From Xanthobacteraceae bacterium (GTDB taxonomy: Bacteria > Pseudomonadota > Alphaproteobacteria > Rhizobiales > Xanthobacteraceae): DNA of 64,000 nucleotides. A program made the translations under genes and the position numbers. The DNA lies in NCBI GenBank assembly GCA_019745775.1, contig JAIESR010000052.1, forward strand, positions 16,814-80,813. The letters run 5' to 3'. Below are positions 41,311 through 50,368 of this stretch, one piece after another. Numbering within the stretch: position 1 is the stretch's first letter; each line of letters starts with the position of its first letter. The notes under the pieces are model-generated. The model did no database searches and was not told where the DNA came from. It saw only the letters and a list, made by a program, of their open reading frames with translations.

Positions 41311-43653
41311 ATGACTTCGCTGATCGGGGCTCGCGTCAACCGGGTCGAGGACCCGCCGCTGCTGCGCGGCGAGCGCCGCTTCATCGACGATATCGTGGTG
41401 CCGGACACGCTGCACGCCGGCTTCGTTCGCAGTCCGCATCCGCACGCTGCGATCCGCGGCGTCGTGAAGGACGCTGCCCTCGCACTGCCCGGCGTGCACG
41501 CCGTTCTCACCCTCGACGACGTCGCCCCTGTCATGGCCAAGCGGCGGATGATGCGGCACTCGAATTCCGGCACACCGCTCGACCGCATGTGGTGCTTCGC
41601 GCTTGCCGACGGCGAGGTGTCCTATGTGGGTGAGCCGGTCGCGATCGTGATCGCCGACAGCCGCTACATCGCCGAGGACGCCGCCGCACTGGTCGACGTC
41701 GACTACGACCTCCTGCCCGCCGTGTCGGATTGCCGCAAGGCGGTGGCGCCCGGCGCACCGGCGGTGCGACGGGAACTCAACTCCAACACGGTCGCGACCT
41801 ACAAGGTGAATTTCGGCGATCCCGACGCCGCCTTCGCCAAGGCCGCGCATGTGTTCCATACCGACCTCTGGCAGCACCGCGGCGCCGGCCATCCGATCGA
41901 GGGGCGCGGCATCCTCGCCGAATTCCACCGCGGCACCGAAGGCATCACCGCCTGGGCCTCGACCCAGAAGGCGAACGACCTGTTCCAGACCATCACCTCG
42001 CTGTTCGACATCGACGAGTCGAAGCTGCGGGTGATCACGCCCGAGATCGGCGGCGGCTTCGGCCCGAAACTCTGCATCTATTCGGAAGACATCGCCGTGG
42101 TGGCGGCGTCGAAACTGCTGCGGCGCTCGATAAAATGGATCGAAGACCGCCGCGAGCACTTCACCAATGCCGCGCAGGAACGCGACCAGTACTGGTCGAT
42201 CGATATCGCCGTGAGCGAGGATGCCAAGGTGCTCGGCATCCGCGGCAACTTGGTGCACGACGTCGGCGCCTTCGCGCTGCAGGACGTCAACATCCCGTTC
42301 AATTCCGCCTCGATGATGAGTGGGCCCTACATCGTGCCCTCGCTGCACATGGACGTCGTCGTCGCCGCCACCAACAAGACGCCGGTCTCATCGATCCGTG
42401 GCGCCGGCTATCCGCAGGCCGCCTTCTCGATGGAGCGGATGATGGACCGCATCGCGCGCGAGCTGAAGCTCGACCGCGCCGAGGTGCGGCGGCGCAACCT
42501 GATCCCCAAGGAGAAGATGCCCTATACCAAGCCGCTGAAGGCGCGCTCGGGCGCCGCCATGCAATACGACAGCGGCGACTATCCGGCCTCGCAGGCGGCG
42601 GTGCTCGAAGCCGCGCGCTGGGACGATTTCCCGAAGCGGCAGGCGGAGGCGCGCGCCCAGGGCCGCTATATCGGCATCGGGCTCGCGCACGGCATCAAGG
42701 GCACCGGCCGCGGACCGTTCGAATCCGGCATCGTTCGCGTGTCGAACACCGGCAAGGTCACGGTGTTCACCGGCGCCGCCAATCTCGGGCAGGGTTTGCG
42801 CACGGTGCTGGCGCAGATCGCCGCCAGCGAGCTGGGCCTGCGTTCGGAAGACATCACCGTGGTGCCGGGCGACACGTCGGGCGCCGCGCTCGGGCTTGGC
42901 GCGTTTGCCAGCCGGCAGATGGTGACGGCCGGCAACTCGGTGCTGCTCGCCTCGCGTCAGGTGGCGGAGAAGGCGAAGAAGCTCGCCAGCCATATTCTTG
43001 AAGCCGCCGAGCACGATCTCGAATTGAAGGATGGCGAGGTGCGCGTGGTCGGCGCGCCGCAGCTCTCCGTGAAATTCGCCGAGCTCTCGCGCATCCTCAA
43101 GGGCGCGCCGGGTTACGGCTTCCCGCCCGGCGTCGAACCTGGGCTCGACGCCAATGTGAACTGGCGCACCGACGCGCTGGCCTACGCCAATACCTGCCAC
43201 GCCGTCGAGGTCGAGGTCGACGTCGAGACCGGGGCCGTACGCATTCTCAACTACGTCGCGTTGCAGGACTCCGGCGTGCTGATCAACCCGATGCTCGTCG
43301 AAGGCCAGCTCCAGGGCGGTATCGCCCACGGCATCGGCAATGCGCTCTACGAGTGGATGGGCTACGACGACGCGGCGCAGCCGGTGACCACCACCTTCGC
43401 GGATTACCTCCTGCCGACCGCGACCGAAATCCCGACCATGACGGCGATCTTCCAGGAGACGCCCTCGCCGCTCAATCCGCTCGGCTGCAAGGGCGCCGGC
43501 GAGGTTTCGACCATCCCGACCGCCGCCGCGATCATCAATGCGATCGAGGATGCGCTACAGCCGTTCGACGTACGCATCTCGCAGACCCCGCTGCCGCCGC
43601 AGAAGATCGTCGAGCTGATCCATGGCGGCGGGAACGGCCGCGCCGGTCATTGA
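41311..43653 (+). CDS. Xanthine dehydrogenase/CoxL-family molybdopterin-binding subunit
   Basis: The 780-residue paralogue of the subunit at 30818 starts MTSLIGARVNRVEDPPLLRG, with GGAGAAAG nine bases upstream of the ATG at 41311. It has ITPEIGGGFGPKLCIYSEDI near 243, SSIRGAGYPQAAFSMERMMD near 363 and GAANLGQGLRTVLAQIAASE near 490. The catalytic Glu in CKGAGEVSTIP is at about 731. It should hydroxylate a ring carbon or oxidise an aldehyde with molybdopterin cofactor. As with the first copy, FAD and iron-sulfur subunits are not adjacent. It follows the tandem receptors, which suggests a shared substrate. Confidence 0.88.
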   Translation: MTSLIGARVNRVEDPPLLRGERRFIDDIVVPDTLHAGFVRSPHPHAAIRGVVKDAALALPGVHAVLTLDDVAPVMAKRRMMRHSNSGTPLDRMWCFALADGEVSYVGEPVAIVIADSRYIAEDAAALVDVDYDLLPAVSDCRKAVAPGAPAVRRELNSNTVATYKVNFGDPDAAFAKAAHVFHTDLWQHRGAGHPIEGRGILAEFHRGTEGITAWASTQKANDLFQTITSLFDIDESKLRVITPEIGGGFGPKLCIYSEDIAVVAASKLLRRSIKWIEDRREHFTNAAQERDQYWSIDIAVSEDAKVLGIRGNLVHDVGAFALQDVNIPFNSASMMSGPYIVPSLHMDVVVAATNKTPVSSIRGAGYPQAAFSMERMMDRIARELKLDRAEVRRRNLIPKEKMPYTKPLKARSGAAMQYDSGDYPASQAAVLEAARWDDFPKRQAEARAQGRYIGIGLAHGIKGTGRGPFESGIVRVSNTGKVTVFTGAANLGQGLRTVLAQIAASELGLRSEDITVVPGDTSGAALGLGAFASRQMVTAGNSVLLASRQVAEKAKKLASHILEAAEHDLELKDGEVRVVGAPQLSVKFAELSRILKGAPGYGFPPGVEPGLDANVNWRTDALAYANTCHAVEVEVDVETGAVRILNYVALQDSGVLINPMLVEGQLQGGIAHGIGNALYEWMGYDDAAQPVTTTFADYLLPTATEIPTMTAIFQETPSPLNPLGCKGAGEVSTIPTAAAIINAIEDALQPFDVRISQTPLPPQKIVELIHGGGNGRAGH

Positions 43654-43673
43654 GTTAGGCGATTGTTCCGCTC

Positions 43674-43737
43674 GTCCCCGCGAAAGCGGGGACTCAGAAT
43701 CGAAGAAGAAAGACTGGATTCCCGCTTGCGCGGGAAT
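43674..43737. repeat. Twin hairpin repeat, family F
   Basis: Two hairpins, GTCCCCGC-GAAA-GCGGGGAC (43674-43693) and ATTCCCGC-TTGC-GCGGGAAT (43718-43737), lie in the gap after the dehydrogenase gene. The unit is a recognisable intergenic repeat type and may also act as a terminator. Confidence 0.75.
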
Positions 43738-43796
43738 GAGCGGAGGCTGAAGCTGTTGCTTCAGTTGAACTGAATGCTAGCATCCACGGTGCGCAG

Positions 43797-44699
43797 TTGA
43801 ACGATCGCATCGTCACCGTCTTTGGCGGCACCGGCTTCCTCGGCCGGCACGTGACCCGTAGCCTGCGCGCCAGCGACTTCACGGTCCGCGTCGCTTCCCG
43901 CCATGTGAACAAGCCAACGCAGGGCGACCGCAAGATCCAGCCGATCCGCGCCGATATCCGAGACCCGATCGCTGTCGAAGCCGCGCTGGTCAACGCCTGG
44001 GGCGTCGTCAACGCGGTCAGCCTCTATGTCGAGCACGGCTCGGACACCTTCCACACCATTCACGTCAACGCGGCACGTACCATTGCGCAGGCCGCGCGCG
44101 AGGCGGGCGCTGAGCGGCTGGTTCAGGTCTCCGGCATCGGCGCCGACATCGCCTCGCCGTCGCTCTATGTGCGCAAGCGCGCCGAAGGCGAGCAGGCCGT
44201 GCGCGCGGCGTTCCCCGGGGCCATGATCGCGCGTCCGGCGGTGATGTTCGGCCCCGATGGCGGCTTCGTCACCACGGTTCTCGATCTCATGCGCAAGCTT
44301 CCGGTCTATCCGCTGTTCGGCCGCGGCCAGATGCGGCTGCAGCCGGTTTCGGTCGACGATGTCGCTGACGCGATCGCGCGCATCCTCACGCGGCCGGAGC
44401 GCGAGCCCACGCTCTATGAGTTCGGCGGGCCCGATGTCTTCACCTATGAGGATTTCCTGCGCACCGTCGCGCACGAAGCCGGCTTGCGGCCATTGTTCGT
44501 GCCGTTCCCGTTTGCCGGATGGCATCTCCTGGCGCGCGTGGCGGAAATCCTCCCGCGGCCGCCGGTGACGCGCAACCAGGTCGAGTTGATGGAGGTCGAC
44601 ACGGTCGCCTCGCCCTCGTTGCCGGGGCTGCGGGAATTGGGCATCACGCCGAAACCGGTCAAGGATACGGTCCGTGACCTCGCGCCTGTGGGTGGCTAG
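43797..44699 (+). CDS. NAD(P)-binding protein, complex I NDUFA9-like
   Basis: The 300-residue atypical SDR starts at TTG (MNDRIVTVFGGTGFLGRHVT); no ATG fits. It has GGTGFLG near residue 10, VQVSGIGADIASPSLYVRKR (the Tyr-Lys region of extended SDRs, altered) and RPAVMFGPDGGFVTTVL. It resembles the NDUFA9 / NAD-dependent epimerase-like subunit of complex I assembly and quinone-linked proteins. Its function in bacteria is unclear; it may bind NADPH without catalysis. It lies upstream of a VOC and an AKR gene on the same strand, nine bases from the former. Confidence 0.85.
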   Translation: MNDRIVTVFGGTGFLGRHVTRSLRASDFTVRVASRHVNKPTQGDRKIQPIRADIRDPIAVEAALVNAWGVVNAVSLYVEHGSDTFHTIHVNAARTIAQAAREAGAERLVQVSGIGADIASPSLYVRKRAEGEQAVRAAFPGAMIARPAVMFGPDGGFVTTVLDLMRKLPVYPLFGRGQMRLQPVSVDDVADAIARILTRPEREPTLYEFGGPDVFTYEDFLRTVAHEAGLRPLFVPFPFAGWHLLARVAEILPRPPVTRNQVELMEVDTVASPSLPGLRELGITPKPVKDTVRDLAPVGG

Positions 44700-44708
44700 T
44701 ATCCCCGC

Positions 44709-45122
44709 ATGCCGCAGCTCGATGCCGTCCTCGAAACCGCGCTCTATGTCGACGATCTCGACCGTGCCGTTCGGTTCTACCGCGACGTCCTCGAATTGAA
44801 GCCGCTCTATCAGGACAGCCGGCTCACGGCGTTCTCGGTCGGCGACCGCAACGTGCTGCTGCTGTTCCCGCGGGGCGGATCGCTTGACACCGTGCATATG
44901 CCGGGCGGCACCATCCCGCCGCATGACGGATCAGGACCGCTGCACATCGCCTTCGCCATCGCCAAGGACGAGCTGCCGAAGTGGGAACAGCGCCTCGGCG
45001 CCAGCAACATCGCCATCGAAGGCCGGACCACCTGGAAGCGCGGCGGCGAGAGCATCTACTTTCGCGATCCGGACGGACATCTGCTCGAGCTCGCGACCCC
45101 GGGACTGTGGGCCATCTACTGA
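44709..45122 (+). CDS. VOC family (glyoxalase/dioxygenase fold) protein
   Basis: This 137-residue protein has paired beta-alpha-beta modules of the VOC superfamily: ETALYVDDLDRAVRFYRDVL near residue 10, GPLHIAFAIAKDELPKWEQR near 80 and IYFRDPDGHLLELATPGLW at the end. Candidate metal residues are His82 and Glu131. Members include glyoxalase I, extradiol dioxygenases and fosfomycin-resistance enzymes; the exact one cannot be told. Its stop overlaps the start of the AKR gene (TGATG), which shows coupling. Confidence 0.88.
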   Translation: MPQLDAVLETALYVDDLDRAVRFYRDVLELKPLYQDSRLTAFSVGDRNVLLLFPRGGSLDTVHMPGGTIPPHDGSGPLHIAFAIAKDELPKWEQRLGASNIAIEGRTTWKRGGESIYFRDPDGHLLELATPGLWAIY

Positions 45123-45979
45123 TGATCAGAAATCTTATCCTTCCCTCACAGCGCCAGATGCCGGTGCTCGGTCAGGGCACATGGAACATGGGCGAGAAAC
45201 ATTCAGAGTTCAAAGCCGAGGTCGCGGCGCTCAAGCTCGGGCTCGATCTCGGCGTGACGCTGATCGACACCGCCGAGATGTATGGCGAAGGCGGCGCCGA
45301 GAAGGTCGTGGCCGAGGCCATCGCCGGCCGGCGCGACGAAGTCTGCCTGGTGAGCAAGGTCCTCCCGCACAACGCCTCGCGTCGCGGTACCATCGCGGCC
45401 TGCGAACGCAGCCTGAAGCGGCTCAAGACCGAGCATCTCGACGTCTATCTCCTGCACTGGCGCGGCGGCGTTCCGCTCGGGGAGACGCTCGAAGCCTTTA
45501 CCGAGCTGAAACAGGACGGAAAAATTCTCGACTATGGCGTCAGCAATTTCGATGTCGACGACATGGAAGCGGCTGCGGCGCTGGCCGGCGGCGAAGCCGT
45601 CGCCACCAACCAGGTGCTCTACAATCTCGTCAACCGCGGCGTCGAATGGGACCTGCTGCCCTGGTGTAACAACCGGAGCCAGCGTATCCCTGTCATGGCC
45701 TATTCGCCGTTCGTGAGCGCGCCACCGGCGCTGACGCGCCTGCTCGGCAATGCCACGCTCATGACCGTCGCGCAGCGCCACGACGCGACGCCGGCGCAGA
45801 TCGCGCTTACCTGGCTCCTGCACCAACCGGGCGTGGTGGCGATCCCGAAGGCGGTGCAGCCGGCGCATATCCGCGCCAACCGCGCCGCCCATGACCTCCG
45901 CCTCACGCCGGACGATCTCAAGGACCTCGACCGCGCCTTTCCGCCGCCACGCAAGAAGGTGCCGCTGGCCATGCTCTAG
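45122..45979 (+). CDS. Aldo/keto reductase
   Basis: The 285-residue TIM-barrel NADPH-dependent oxidoreductase shows the full catalytic tetrad: Asp in VTLIDTAEMYG, Tyr in the same motif, Lys in CLVSKVLPH and His in YLLHWRGG. The C-terminal cofactor loop is GVVAIPKAVQPAHIRANRAA. It starts MIRNLILPSQRQMPVLGQGT and is translationally coupled to the VOC gene. It reduces a carbonyl compound. The substrate is not evident. Confidence 0.92.
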   Translation: MIRNLILPSQRQMPVLGQGTWNMGEKHSEFKAEVAALKLGLDLGVTLIDTAEMYGEGGAEKVVAEAIAGRRDEVCLVSKVLPHNASRRGTIAACERSLKRLKTEHLDVYLLHWRGGVPLGETLEAFTELKQDGKILDYGVSNFDVDDMEAAAALAGGEAVATNQVLYNLVNRGVEWDLLPWCNNRSQRIPVMAYSPFVSAPPALTRLLGNATLMTVAQRHDATPAQIALTWLLHQPGVVAIPKAVQPAHIRANRAAHDLRLTPDDLKDLDRAFPPPRKKVPLAML

Positions 45980-46019
45980 CGTCATGCCGTGAGGCTTGCG
46001 CCGCGGACGCGCGTCTTGC

Positions 46020-47438
46020 ATGACCATGCCGATGTCTTTGCCGCCCTCCCCGTCGTCGCGCTCCTGCGTCATCGTCCCACTGATTGTCGGCTGTGCCCAG
46101 TTCATGCACCAGTTCGACGGCACCATGATCACGACGGCGCTGCCGGTGATGGCGGTGTCGCTGAACGAGGACCCGCTCAGGCTCAACCTCGCGATCACCA
46201 GCTACCTGCTGGCGCTGGCGGTGTTCGTACCGATCAGCGGCTGGATGGCCGACCGTTACGGCACCCGGCGGGTGTTCCTCGCCGCCATCGCGGTGTTCAC
46301 CGCGAGCTCGGTTATGTGCGGCCTGTCGGACACGCTCGCCGAGATCGTGATCTGGCGCACGGCGCAGGGTATCGGCGGCGCCATGATGACACCGGTCGGT
46401 CGCGTCATCGTGGTCAAGAGCGTGCCGCGGCTCGAGATCGTCCGCGCCATGAATTACGTCACCATCCCGGCGGTGCTGGCCCCGCTGATCGGCCCGTCGG
46501 TCGGCGGCTTCATGGTCACCTATTTCTCCTGGCCGTGGACCTTCTTCCTCAACCTGCCGATCGGGATCGCAGGATTGATCCTGGTCTACGTCTATGTTCC
46601 CGATATCCGGGAAGACAATGTCGCGCCGCTCGACCTGCGCGGCTTCGTCCTGACCGGCCTCGCACTCGCAGGCCTGGTACTCGGCTTCGCCGCGCTCGGC
46701 CGCGGCGCGCTGCCGACGCAGGTGATCATCGCATCGATCAGCATCGGTGCGATCTGCGCCGCGCTCTATCTCGCGCATGCGCAACGCAAATCCGATCCGA
46801 TCATCGACCTCACGCTGCTGCGCAACCGTACCTTCGCCGCATCGATCTTCGGCGGCGGGCTGTTCTACGTCGGCACCACCGCGCAAGTGTTCCTGATGGC
46901 GCTGCTGCTGCAGGTCGGCTTCGGCTTTTCCGCCCTGCATGCGGGGCTGACGCTGCTCGCGGGCGCGATCGGCTCGACCGTGATGCGCTTCACGCTGCGG
47001 CCGATGCTGAATTTCCTTGGTTTCCGCTGGATGCTGATCTGGAACGGGCTCCTGACCGGCGCCTGCCTCGCCGCGTGCGGCCTCTTCACCGTCCATACGC
47101 CGCTGATCGTGATGCTCGCGGTGCTGTTCGTCGCCGGATTTTCGCGCTCGTCACAATTCAACACCATCCAGTCGCTTGGCTATGCGGAAATCCCATCGTC
47201 AATCATGGCGCGCGCGACCAGTTTCTCCTCGATGATGCAACAGCTCATGCAAAGCATCGGCGTCGGCCTCACGGCGCTGGCGGTTCACGTCAGCACGGTG
47301 GTGCACGGACACGGCGACGTCATCCACGCCAGCGACGTGTCGTACGGCTTCTTCGTCATCGGCCTGCTTTCGGCGCTGTCCGTCTTCATCTTCTACCGCT
47401 TGCCGGCGACCGCTGGATCGGAGCTGACCGGGCGTTAA
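46020..47438 (+). CDS. MFS transporter, DHA2 (EmrB/QacA) type
   Basis: The 472-residue integral membrane protein has about 14 hydrophobic segments. It has MFS motif A GWMADRYGTRRVF near residue 75, the DHA2 motif FMHQFDGTMITTALPVMAVS in helix 1 and motif C LIGPSVGGFMV near 160. It is probably a proton-driven multidrug or metabolite exporter. The start at 46020 gives the N-terminus MTMPMSLPPSPSSRSCV; RBS is weak and other starts are possible. It converges on the next MFS gene with a four-base overlap. Confidence 0.88.
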   Translation: MTMPMSLPPSPSSRSCVIVPLIVGCAQFMHQFDGTMITTALPVMAVSLNEDPLRLNLAITSYLLALAVFVPISGWMADRYGTRRVFLAAIAVFTASSVMCGLSDTLAEIVIWRTAQGIGGAMMTPVGRVIVVKSVPRLEIVRAMNYVTIPAVLAPLIGPSVGGFMVTYFSWPWTFFLNLPIGIAGLILVYVYVPDIREDNVAPLDLRGFVLTGLALAGLVLGFAALGRGALPTQVIIASISIGAICAALYLAHAQRKSDPIIDLTLLRNRTFAASIFGGGLFYVGTTAQVFLMALLLQVGFGFSALHAGLTLLAGAIGSTVMRFTLRPMLNFLGFRWMLIWNGLLTGACLAACGLFTVHTPLIVMLAVLFVAGFSRSSQFNTIQSLGYAEIPSSIMARATSFSSMMQQLMQSIGVGLTALAVHVSTVVHGHGDVIHASDVSYGFFVIGLLSALSVFIFYRLPATAGSELTGR

Positions 47439-48592
47439 TGTTCCTTCGGCTTCTGCAGCGCCATGATCGCGGTGGAGACCATGAGGCTCGCGCCGATGAT
47501 CACGAAAATGCCGGCGGCGCCGGTCGCGGCGGCGACCAGGCTGACGGAGAGTGGGATCACCAGCTGCCCGGCACGGTTGCCCATGATGCGTAGCGAATTC
47601 GCGGTGCCGCGCGTTTCCGGCGTTGCGAGGTTGAGCAGCGCCGCGATCGTCGCGGTTATGGCGATGCCGAGCGCGAAACCCGCAACCGCGACCACCACCA
47701 GCATCACCGGGATCGGCAGCGGCAACGCGACTGCCGCATAGGAGATCGCGCTGGCGAGCGCGCTGGTCATCATCAGCCGCCAGTGCCCCATCAGCGCATG
47801 AAGCCGCGCGAACAGGAAGCGTGACAGCACCGACGACACTGCGCGGGCCGCCAGCAGCCAGCCGACCACCTCCACCGCCATGTTGCGCTCGGCGCCGAGG
47901 AACGGCAGGTAGACCACGATCAGATCCTGCGCGGAGACGACCGTCACCCCGACGAACAGGATCACGCGGATGCCCGGCAGGCGCAGGATATCGCGCAGCG
48001 GCATCGGGTCGGATTTCTCGACCTTCGGCTTGCGCGGACCGCCGGGCCGCAGCAGCAGCGACGCCGCGAACATCACGAACGATCCGAGGAAGCTGGCCAT
48101 GAACAGCCACGCTGTCGGCGGCAGGCTGGCGTCGCCGCCGACGTAGCCGACGATATAGGGCCCAAGCCCCTGCCCGATCGCGTTGGCGACCATGTAGTTG
48201 CCGATGTTGCGTTCGAGCGCGCCGGGGGTCGGGTCGGTGGTGCACAGGATCTGCTGGCTGATCACCAGCATCAGGTGACCGAGGCCGAGCAGCGCCGTGA
48301 AGATCAGGAGCCCGGGGAGCGACGGCCACAGCACAAAGCCGCCGCAGGACACGCACAACAACCCGGCGCCGATCACTGCGGTCTTCGTTTCGTTGCCCTC
48401 GTCGATGTAGCGGCCGACCTTGACCGCCAGCAGCAGCGGCAGGACGGCGATCGCCGTCGTGATCACGCCCAGCCACACCACCGAAAGGCCCAACTCGACC
48501 GCGCGATAGCTCGTAGTCACGCGCACGATGGTAACCACCGTCTGCTCGAGCACCGCGGTGGTCATCAGCGGGACGAGAAAGCCGTAGTTCAT
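47435..48592 (-). CDS. MFS transporter
   Basis: The 385-residue protein has about 12 hydrophobic segments, starting MNYGFLVPLMTTAVLEQTVV. It has motif A-like VKVGRYIDEGNETKTAVIGA and ends KPKEH. It is a short MFS permease resembling the SetA/YbjJ-type or unassigned families. The substrate is unknown. It is convergent with the DHA2 exporter and divergent from the nitroreductase gene, which starts 126 bases away. Possibly an efflux pump for a nitro compound or metabolite, by context only. Confidence 0.85.
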   Translation of the reverse strand: MNYGFLVPLMTTAVLEQTVVTIVRVTTSYRAVELGLSVVWLGVITTAIAVLPLLLAVKVGRYIDEGNETKTAVIGAGLLCVSCGGFVLWPSLPGLLIFTALLGLGHLMLVISQQILCTTDPTPGALERNIGNYMVANAIGQGLGPYIVGYVGGDASLPPTAWLFMASFLGSFVMFAASLLLRPGGPRKPKVEKSDPMPLRDILRLPGIRVILFVGVTVVSAQDLIVVYLPFLGAERNMAVEVVGWLLAARAVSSVLSRFLFARLHALMGHWRLMMTSALASAISYAAVALPLPIPVMLVVVAVAGFALGIAITATIAALLNLATPETRGTANSLRIMGNRAGQLVIPLSVSLVAAATGAAGIFVIIGASLMVSTAIMALQKPKEH

Positions 48593-48717
48593 CGGCGGGC
48601 GAGCGAACCGGAATGTCCGGTGCGGAATCGAGGCGGGGACGTACGCTGCATGGGACAGCTATACTTCGTCCGTTCGCCGATGTCGTGCAACCCTCCCATG
48701 CAAAAGCGGATTTCCCC

Positions 48718-49575
48718 ATGACTGCCACCCCGCCGGACGATGACGCCGCCAAGACCCTCCAGGACGCGCTTTACGTGCGCTTCGGCGAGCGGCTGCCGGT
48801 CGACGAAAGCCTGAGCGGGCTTGCCGAACTCGCCGCCATCGCCGCCCATCGCACCCACCGGCGCTACCTGCCGAAGCCGGTGGCGCCGGACCTCCTGCGG
48901 CTTCTGTGCGCCTGCGCGCTGTCGGCGCCCTCGAAGAGCGATCTCCAGCAGAGCGACATCCTGGAAGTGAGGGATGCATCGATCCGCCATGCGATCGCCG
49001 AGAAAATTCCCGACAACCCCTGGATCGGAGCTGCGCCGGTATTCCTCGTATTCCTCGCCAACGGCCGGCGTCAGCCGTTCATCTCGAATCTGCGCGGCAA
49101 GCCGTTCCCCAACGATCATCTCGACCTGTTCTTCAACGCGGTGTCGAACTGCTCGATCACGCTCGCGACGTTCATCCGCGCCGCCGAAGCCGTCGGGCTC
49201 GGCTGCTGCCCGATCAGCGCGATCCGCGACCATTGCGCATTCGTGAGCGAGCTGTTGCGGTTGCCGGAGCGCGTGGTGCCGATCGCCGGCATGTGCGTCG
49301 GCTGGCCGTCGGAGCGCGGCTACATCTCGCCGCGGCTCGGCCTGGACGCCACCGTGCTTGTCGATCGCTACGGCGAGCGCGATCTCGCCGCCGACATCGA
49401 CGCGTATGATCGCCGCCGCAATGAAGGGCGGCCGCCGTGGAAGCAGCGTAACCCGGAGCGTTGGGGGGAAGCCGCGTTCTACGGCTGGTCGGAAGACAAG
49501 GCGCGCCAATACGCCGAACCGCTACGCGCGGACTTCGGCGCCTTCGTGCGCATGAAGGGCTTTAGCCTGGATTGA
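48718..49575 (+). CDS. Nitroreductase family protein
   Basis: This 285-residue FMN-dependent oxidoreductase has HRTHRRYLPKPVAPDLLRLL near residue 45, CALSAPSKSDLQQSDILEV (FMN-binding Ser/Gln region) near 68, and GLGCCPISAIRDHCAFVSEL near 160. It has FMN-binding Arg at GWPSERGYISPRLGLDATVL. Nitroreductases reduce nitro groups, quinones or flavins with NAD(P)H. Its ATG at 48718 follows a short C-rich leader and RBS is weak. It is divergent from the MFS transporter. Confidence 0.9.
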   Translation: MTATPPDDDAAKTLQDALYVRFGERLPVDESLSGLAELAAIAAHRTHRRYLPKPVAPDLLRLLCACALSAPSKSDLQQSDILEVRDASIRHAIAEKIPDNPWIGAAPVFLVFLANGRRQPFISNLRGKPFPNDHLDLFFNAVSNCSITLATFIRAAEAVGLGCCPISAIRDHCAFVSELLRLPERVVPIAGMCVGWPSERGYISPRLGLDATVLVDRYGERDLAADIDAYDRRRNEGRPPWKQRNPERWGEAAFYGWSEDKARQYAEPLRADFGAFVRMKGFSLD

Positions 49576-49657
49576 ATACCCACCGTTATCGGCGTGGCTG
49601 AACCAAAGTTCGCTTCAAAGGTTGAGACAGCGACGGGAACCCTTTGGAGTGAGAACA

Positions 49658-49963
49658 ATGACCGACGACAGGATGGCCGGCACCGCGAAGAACCTCGGCG
49701 GCCAGATGCAGGAGGGATTTGGACGTGCGACCGGCGACCTCGGGCATGAGGTTAAGGGCAAGGTGCGGCAGGTCGAAGGCTCGGCGCAGGACCTCTATGG
49801 TCAGGCCAAGGATGCGCTCGCTGATGCGGCACGGATGGCCCAGGACGGCGCGGTCGAAGCCCGCGATGTCGTTCGTGAGATCATCGAAGAACGGCCCTAT
49901 ACCGTGGCGATCGCCGCGCTGGCGGTCGGCTTCATGATCGGCCGCATGGGCCGCCACGACTAG
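49658..49963 (+). CDS. CsbD-like stress protein with C-terminal membrane segment
   Basis: This 101-residue protein starts MTDDRMAGTAKNLGGQMQEG and matches the CsbD pattern (KGKVRQVEGSAQDLYGQAKD). It ends with a DUF883-like glycine-rich hydrophobic helix (YTVAIAALAVGFMIGRMG). CsbD proteins are abundant general-stress proteins of unknown function. The ATG at 49658 has GGAG 13-16 bases upstream. A hairpin terminator follows for the opposite gene. Confidence 0.85.
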   Translation: MTDDRMAGTAKNLGGQMQEGFGRATGDLGHEVKGKVRQVEGSAQDLYGQAKDALADAARMAQDGAVEARDVVREIIEERPYTVAIAALAVGFMIGRMGRHD

Positions 49964-49977
49964 GCGATCGGACAGGC

Positions 49978-50011
49978 AAAAAAGAGCGGCACACCGACGG
50001 TGTGCCGCTCT
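49978..50011 (-). terminator. Rho-independent terminator of DUF1236 gene
   Basis: A 12- to 13-bp stem (GAGCGGCACACC / GGTGTGCCGCTC with a GAC loop) is followed on the minus strand by six T residues. It lies 14 bases past the DUF1236 stop. Confidence 0.85.
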
Positions 50012-50024
50012 CGCGATTCGCCGG

Positions 50025-50339
50025 TTAGTCGATGATCTGGATCACTTTCCGGCTGGAAGGATCAACCAGCACCACGCGATCATTCCAGTGCACGTAGCGA
50101 TAGCGCCTCACCGAGGGTCCCCATGTCTCCGGGACCGGGGCCAGTTCAACATCCGCGGGGAGCGCGATGCCGACCCGCACTTCGCCCGGAAGCCTGGCAA
50201 CGGGGACCCGCTCCCGCACCACGTATTCACGGATCGTGGTCCGCTGATCGGGGCTCAACTCGATAACAGCTTGTGCAAACGACGGGGCAGTCCCTAGCAG
50301 GGAAACCAGCGCTACCGTCACCAACAGACTTCGCTTCAT
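50025..50339 (-). CDS. DUF1236 secreted protein
   Basis: The 104-residue protein has a clear signal peptide (MKRSLLVTVALVSLLGTAPS, cleavage after FAQ) and a DUF1236 domain (LSPDQRTTIREYVVRERVPV, then VHWNDRVVLVDPSSRKVIQI). The function of the family is unknown; it is common in Bradyrhizobium-like bacteria. RBS GAGGAGGAG lies just before the start. An excellent EcfG-type promoter lies 30-55 bases upstream, so it is likely a general-stress gene. A second DUF1236 protein lies at 57525. Confidence 0.9.
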   Translation of the reverse strand: MKRSLLVTVALVSLLGTAPSFAQAVIELSPDQRTTIREYVVRERVPVARLPGEVRVGIALPADVELAPVPETWGPSVRRYRYVHWNDRVVLVDPSSRKVIQIID

Positions 50340-50368
50340 TTGACACTCCTCCTCTGAAGACAGGGCCC

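Noticed and set aside
49576..49657. EcfG promoter for the CsbD-like gene
   Set aside because: GGAAC occurs about 20 bases before the ATG but no CGTT follows at the right spacing. A TGAAC-N17-GTT match further upstream is too weak.
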